Shown here: positions 60,896 through 64,000 of the stretch, one piece after another
Layout of the letters: every line of letters begins with the position of its first letter
Numbering within the stretch: the stretch's first letter is position 1
Assembly: GCA_014193315.1 (NCBI GenBank)
Contig: BJHS01000001.1
Coordinates: forward strand, 62,001 to 126,000
Source: Verrucomicrobiota bacterium
Lineage (GTDB): Bacteria > Verrucomicrobiota > Verrucomicrobiia > Opitutales > UBA953
Direction of reading: 5' to 3'
DNA: 64,000 bases
Notes under the pieces: model-generated
Told to the model about the DNA's origin: nothing
Databases searched by the model: none
What the model saw: only the letters and a program-made list of their open reading frames with translations
Translations under genes and position numbers: made by a program

Positions 60896-62614
60896 GTGAC
60901 GACCGCCGACGATTTCGTCATCCAATTCATCCAGAACAAGGGGCTCGTGTCCCCCGCCTCCGTGGCCGAGGTTCGCGCCGAGCTGGGGGCGGCCCTGGAT
61001 GGCCAGCACCCCGACACCTTGGCCTTGGCCAAGTTGGTCGAGGGCGGTAAGGTGACCTGGGCGGCCATCACCCAGGCTTTGGGCTTGGAGTTCGACATGG
61101 AAGTCGTGGACGTGACCCAGGTCGCACCGGCCGAGGAATTGCTCAAGCTCGTCAGTCGCGAACAAGCCGAGCGCCAAAACATCCTGCCGCTCCAGATGGA
61201 TGGGGTCGAACTCCTCGTCGCCATCGCCGACCCGCTCGATACCGAGACGCTCGATTCTCTGTCGCGGATCCTGAAACTGCCGATTAACCCCAAGTTGGCG
61301 ACGCCGGACGCGCTCAAGGCGGCCATCACACGTTGCTACAGCGGTGGTCAGATAAACGTCTCCTACTCCGACGTCTTCGGCAAGGCCGAGGGCGACGGGC
61401 TCTCCGTCGAGCTCCCGCAGGGCGGGGAAGTCAAGGAAGACGATGCGCCGATCATCCGCTACGTCAACTCGCTCATCGTCGATGCGATCCGCCGCAAGGC
61501 TTCCGACATCCACCTCGAGCCCCTTGAGAAGCGGTTCCGCGTCCGCTTCCGGGTCGACGGCGTCCTGCAGGAGATGAAGGGCCCTCCGAAGCGACTGCAG
61601 GCCTCCATCATCTCCCGCCTGAAGCTCATGGCCGATGTCTCCCTCGCCGAGAAGCGTATCCCGCAGGACGGACGCATCCAAGCCCGCACGGGTGGTCGCG
61701 ACATCGACTTGCGCGTCTCCGTGCTTCCGACCGTGTACGGCGAGTCCATCGTCATGCGAATCCTCGACAAGGAAGGCCTCAAGCTCGGCCTCCCCGAGCT
61801 CGGCTTCTTCGCGGATGACCAGGCCAAGTTCCAGGGCCTCATCTCCGGCTCCGACGGGGTTTTCCTGGTCACCGGCCCGACCGGCTCCGGCAAGTCCACC
61901 ACGCTTTATTCGGCGCTGAACTACATCAACAAGCCCGACCGGAAGATCATCACCGTCGAGGATCCCGTCGAGTACCAGATGGCCGGCATCAATCAGGTGC
62001 AGGTGAAGCGCGATGTCGGCATGACCTTCGCGGCCGCGCTGCGCGCGATGCTCCGCCAAGCGCCGAACATCGTGATGATCGGGGAAATCCGCGACTTGGA
62101 GACCGCCGAAATCGCGATCAACGCGGCCCTCACCGGTCACATGGTGTTCTCGACCCTGCACACCAACGATTCCGTCAGCGCCGTCACCCGCCTCGTCGAT
62201 ATCGGCGTCAAGCCCTTCCTCGTGTCCGCGGCGCTCCGGGGCGCGCTGGCCCAGCGCCTGGTCCGCCGCGTCTGCCAGTCCTGCGCGCAGCCCTACAAGC
62301 CGACGGCCAAGGAACTCTACACCATTGGGATGACCGAGCAGGATGTCGCCGGGGCCAGCCCGATGAAGGGCGCGGGTTGCCCCAAATGCGGCGAACGCGG
62401 CTACAAGGGCCGCCGCGGCGTCTTCGAACTCTTCGTCATCACCGAGGAGATCCAGGAAATGATTTATTCCGGCGCCCCCCTCGTCGACCTCCGCCGCAAG
62501 GCCCGCGAGGCCGGCATGCGCACCATGCGCGAGGACGGCCAGCGCAAGGTCGCCTCCGGGATGACCACCATCGAGGAGGTCATGGGCGCCACCGTGACCG
62601 ATGACGTCATCTGA
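60896..62614 (+). CDS. pilB: GspE/PilB family type IV pilus/type II secretion ATPase; GTG start
   Basis: [46 protein letters not shown] zinc pairs (CQSC, CPKCG). Confidence 0.9.
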   Translation: MTTADDFVIQFIQNKGLVSPASVAEVRAELGAALDGQHPDTLALAKLVEGGKVTWAAITQALGLEFDMEVVDVTQVAPAEELLKLVSREQAERQNILPLQMDGVELLVAIADPLDTETLDSLSRILKLPINPKLATPDALKAAITRCYSGGQINVSYSDVFGKAEGDGLSVELPQGGEVKEDDAPIIRYVNSLIVDAIRRKASDIHLEPLEKRFRVRFRVDGVLQEMKGPPKRLQASIISRLKLMADVSLAEKRIPQDGRIQARTGGRDIDLRVSVLPTVYGESIVMRILDKEGLKLGLPELGFFADDQAKFQGLISGSDGVFLVTGPTGSGKSTTLYSALNYINKPDRKIITVEDPVEYQMAGINQVQVKRDVGMTFAAALRAMLRQAPNIVMIGEIRDLETAEIAINAALTGHMVFSTLHTNDSVSAVTRLVDIGVKPFLVSAALRGALAQRLVRRVCQSCAQPYKPTAKELYTIGMTEQDVAGASPMKGAGCPKCGERGYKGRRGVFELFVITEEIQEMIYSGAPLVDLRRKAREAGMRTMREDGQRKVASGMTTIEEVMGATVTDDVI

Positions 62615-62615
62615 C

Positions 62616-63686
62616 ATGGCCTACGACATCCACCAGCTCCTCGAGGCGATGATCGAGAACGGCGCCTCCGACCTGCACCTGCACGTCGGCCGCGCACCCA
62701 GCCTGCGCGTCGGCGGCAGTGTCGTCTCCATCGAGGGCGTCGCGCTCACCCCCGAGGACACGGAGGCCCTCGTCCAGTCCATCACCCCGCCCGCGCAGTT
62801 GGAACGGCTGAAGCGCGACGGCGGCTGCGATTTCGGTTTCTCCTTTCACAAGAAATCCCGCTTCCGCGTGAACGTCTACCGGGGCAAAGGCGTGCTGGGC
62901 ATGGTCCTCCGTTTGATCCCGGCCAAGATGTACACGCTCGAGCAGCTCCGCCTGCCGCCGATGATCAAGGACCTGCTCCGGCGGCCGCGCGGCCTGATCC
63001 TCGTGACCGGCCCGACCGGTTCGGGTAAGTCGACCACGCTCGCCTCGATGGTCGATTGGATCAACCATAACGAGGACGGTCACATCGTCACCATCGAGGA
63101 CCCGATCGAGTACTACCACGCCCACAAGAACTGCGTCGTCACCCAGCGCGAGGTGCACAACGACGTCCCGAGCTTCGCCGAAGGCATCCGCTCGGCGCTC
63201 CGCCAGGACCCCGATGTCATCCTGATCGGGGAGATGCGCGACCTCGAGACGATCGAGGCCGCCGTCTCCGCCGCCGAGACCGGCCACCTGGTCTTCGGCA
63301 CCCTCCACACGACGGGCGCGGCCCGCACGGTCGATCGGATCCTGGACGCCTTCCCCGCCGGCGCCCGCGACCAGATCCGCGTGCAGCTCGCCTCCTCCGT
63401 CGTCGCCGTCATCTCCCAGTGCTTGCTGCGGACCACCGACGAGAAGCGCGTCGCCGCCTACGAGATCATGATCCGGACGGACGGCATCGCCGCCAAAATC
63501 CGCGAGAACAAGACCTTCCAGATCACCTCCGACATCGAGACCGGCGCGGCGCGCGGCATGCGCACCTTGGACGCCGACCTCCTGGCGCTGTTCAATCAGG
63601 GCGTGATCGCCGAGGACGAGGTCTTCAACTATTGCCAGGACTCCGAGATGATGCGCCAGCGTATCAAGGGCGGCGCCGCCCGTTAA
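62616..63686 (+). CDS. pilT: Twitching motility ATPase PilT
   Basis: [66 protein letters not shown]. Confidence 0.94.
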   Translation: MAYDIHQLLEAMIENGASDLHLHVGRAPSLRVGGSVVSIEGVALTPEDTEALVQSITPPAQLERLKRDGGCDFGFSFHKKSRFRVNVYRGKGVLGMVLRLIPAKMYTLEQLRLPPMIKDLLRRPRGLILVTGPTGSGKSTTLASMVDWINHNEDGHIVTIEDPIEYYHAHKNCVVTQREVHNDVPSFAEGIRSALRQDPDVILIGEMRDLETIEAAVSAAETGHLVFGTLHTTGAARTVDRILDAFPAGARDQIRVQLASSVVAVISQCLLRTTDEKRVAAYEIMIRTDGIAAKIRENKTFQITSDIETGAARGMRTLDADLLALFNQGVIAEDEVFNYCQDSEMMRQRIKGGAAR

Positions 63687-63707
63687 TCCCCACCCACTTG
63701 CTTTCCC

Positions 63708-64000
63708 ATGTTTGACGACCACAGCGACCTTATCCGCGAAATCGCCCTCGAGGCGGGGCTGGCGGACCAGACCCAGTCCGATGACATCTGGGAATCCCAC
63801 GCGACCACCGGTAAATCCTTCGCCGACAGCCTCATCGACGCCGGGCTCGCCGACCGTCCCGCGATCCTGCAGGCCATCGCCGATCACCTGCATGTGCAGT
63901 ACTACTCCGTCGTCCCCGCCGAGACCGACGCCGAGGTCGTGCGCCTGCTCAAGCCGGCCCAGGCCCACAAGTACATGGTCGTCCCCGTCTCCGATGAGGC
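63708..64000 (+). CDS. GspE/PilB-type ATPase N-terminal domain (MshEN-like), truncated by window end
   Basis: SFADSLIDAGLADRPAILQAIADHLHVQYYSVVP; directly downstream of pilT. Confidence 0.65.
   Translation, partial: MFDDHSDLIREIALEAGLADQTQSDDIWESHATTGKSFADSLIDAGLADRPAILQAIADHLHVQYYSVVPAETDAEVVRLLKPAQAHKYMVVPVSDE

Overview
This is a high-GC chromosomal window, mostly housekeeping genes. Gene content suggests a PVC-superphylum bacterium, most likely Verrucomicrobiota/Opitutae: a PVC-type heme-binding C-terminus, oleC/oleD, NspC plus carboxynorspermidine dehydrogenase, and RNase Y together with RNase E/G. That placement is inference, not a database result. I could assign about 45 protein genes. 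They include argS, metF, an OmpR-type two-component pair, a fused GcvPA-GcvPB glycine dehydrogenase, nth, oleC-oleD, pilD, aroE, clpB, lpxB, vsr, proBA, ruvB, murA, rny, rodA, rne/rng, a P1B metal ATPase, icd, rplM-rpsI, an argCJBDFG cluster, ispF, ndk, serS, tilS, ftsH, coaE and pilB-pilT-pilB2 (last one truncated). There are two tRNAs, Asp(GTC) and Cys(GCA), and about a dozen hairpin terminators. I see no CRISPR array, rRNA, prophage, intact transposase or recognisable defence island. The most unusual items are: (1) a 26/27-bp inverted repeat whose arms are G-quadruplex motifs on opposite strands, upstream of argS; (2) a frameshifted four-helix-bundle (23S-IVP/S23-like) cassette bounded by 26-bp inverted repeats that supplies the nth stop codon; (3) a REP/BIME-like palindrome built on AAAAGGGGTCAGGCCGTT; (4) a tandem ribbon-helix-helix protein with an in-frame histone-like Lys/Ala tail that has its own SD and ATG, with a palindrome over its putative -35; (5) an intrinsically disordered RGG-box protein beside RNase Y and near RNase E/G. 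None of these is proven novel.
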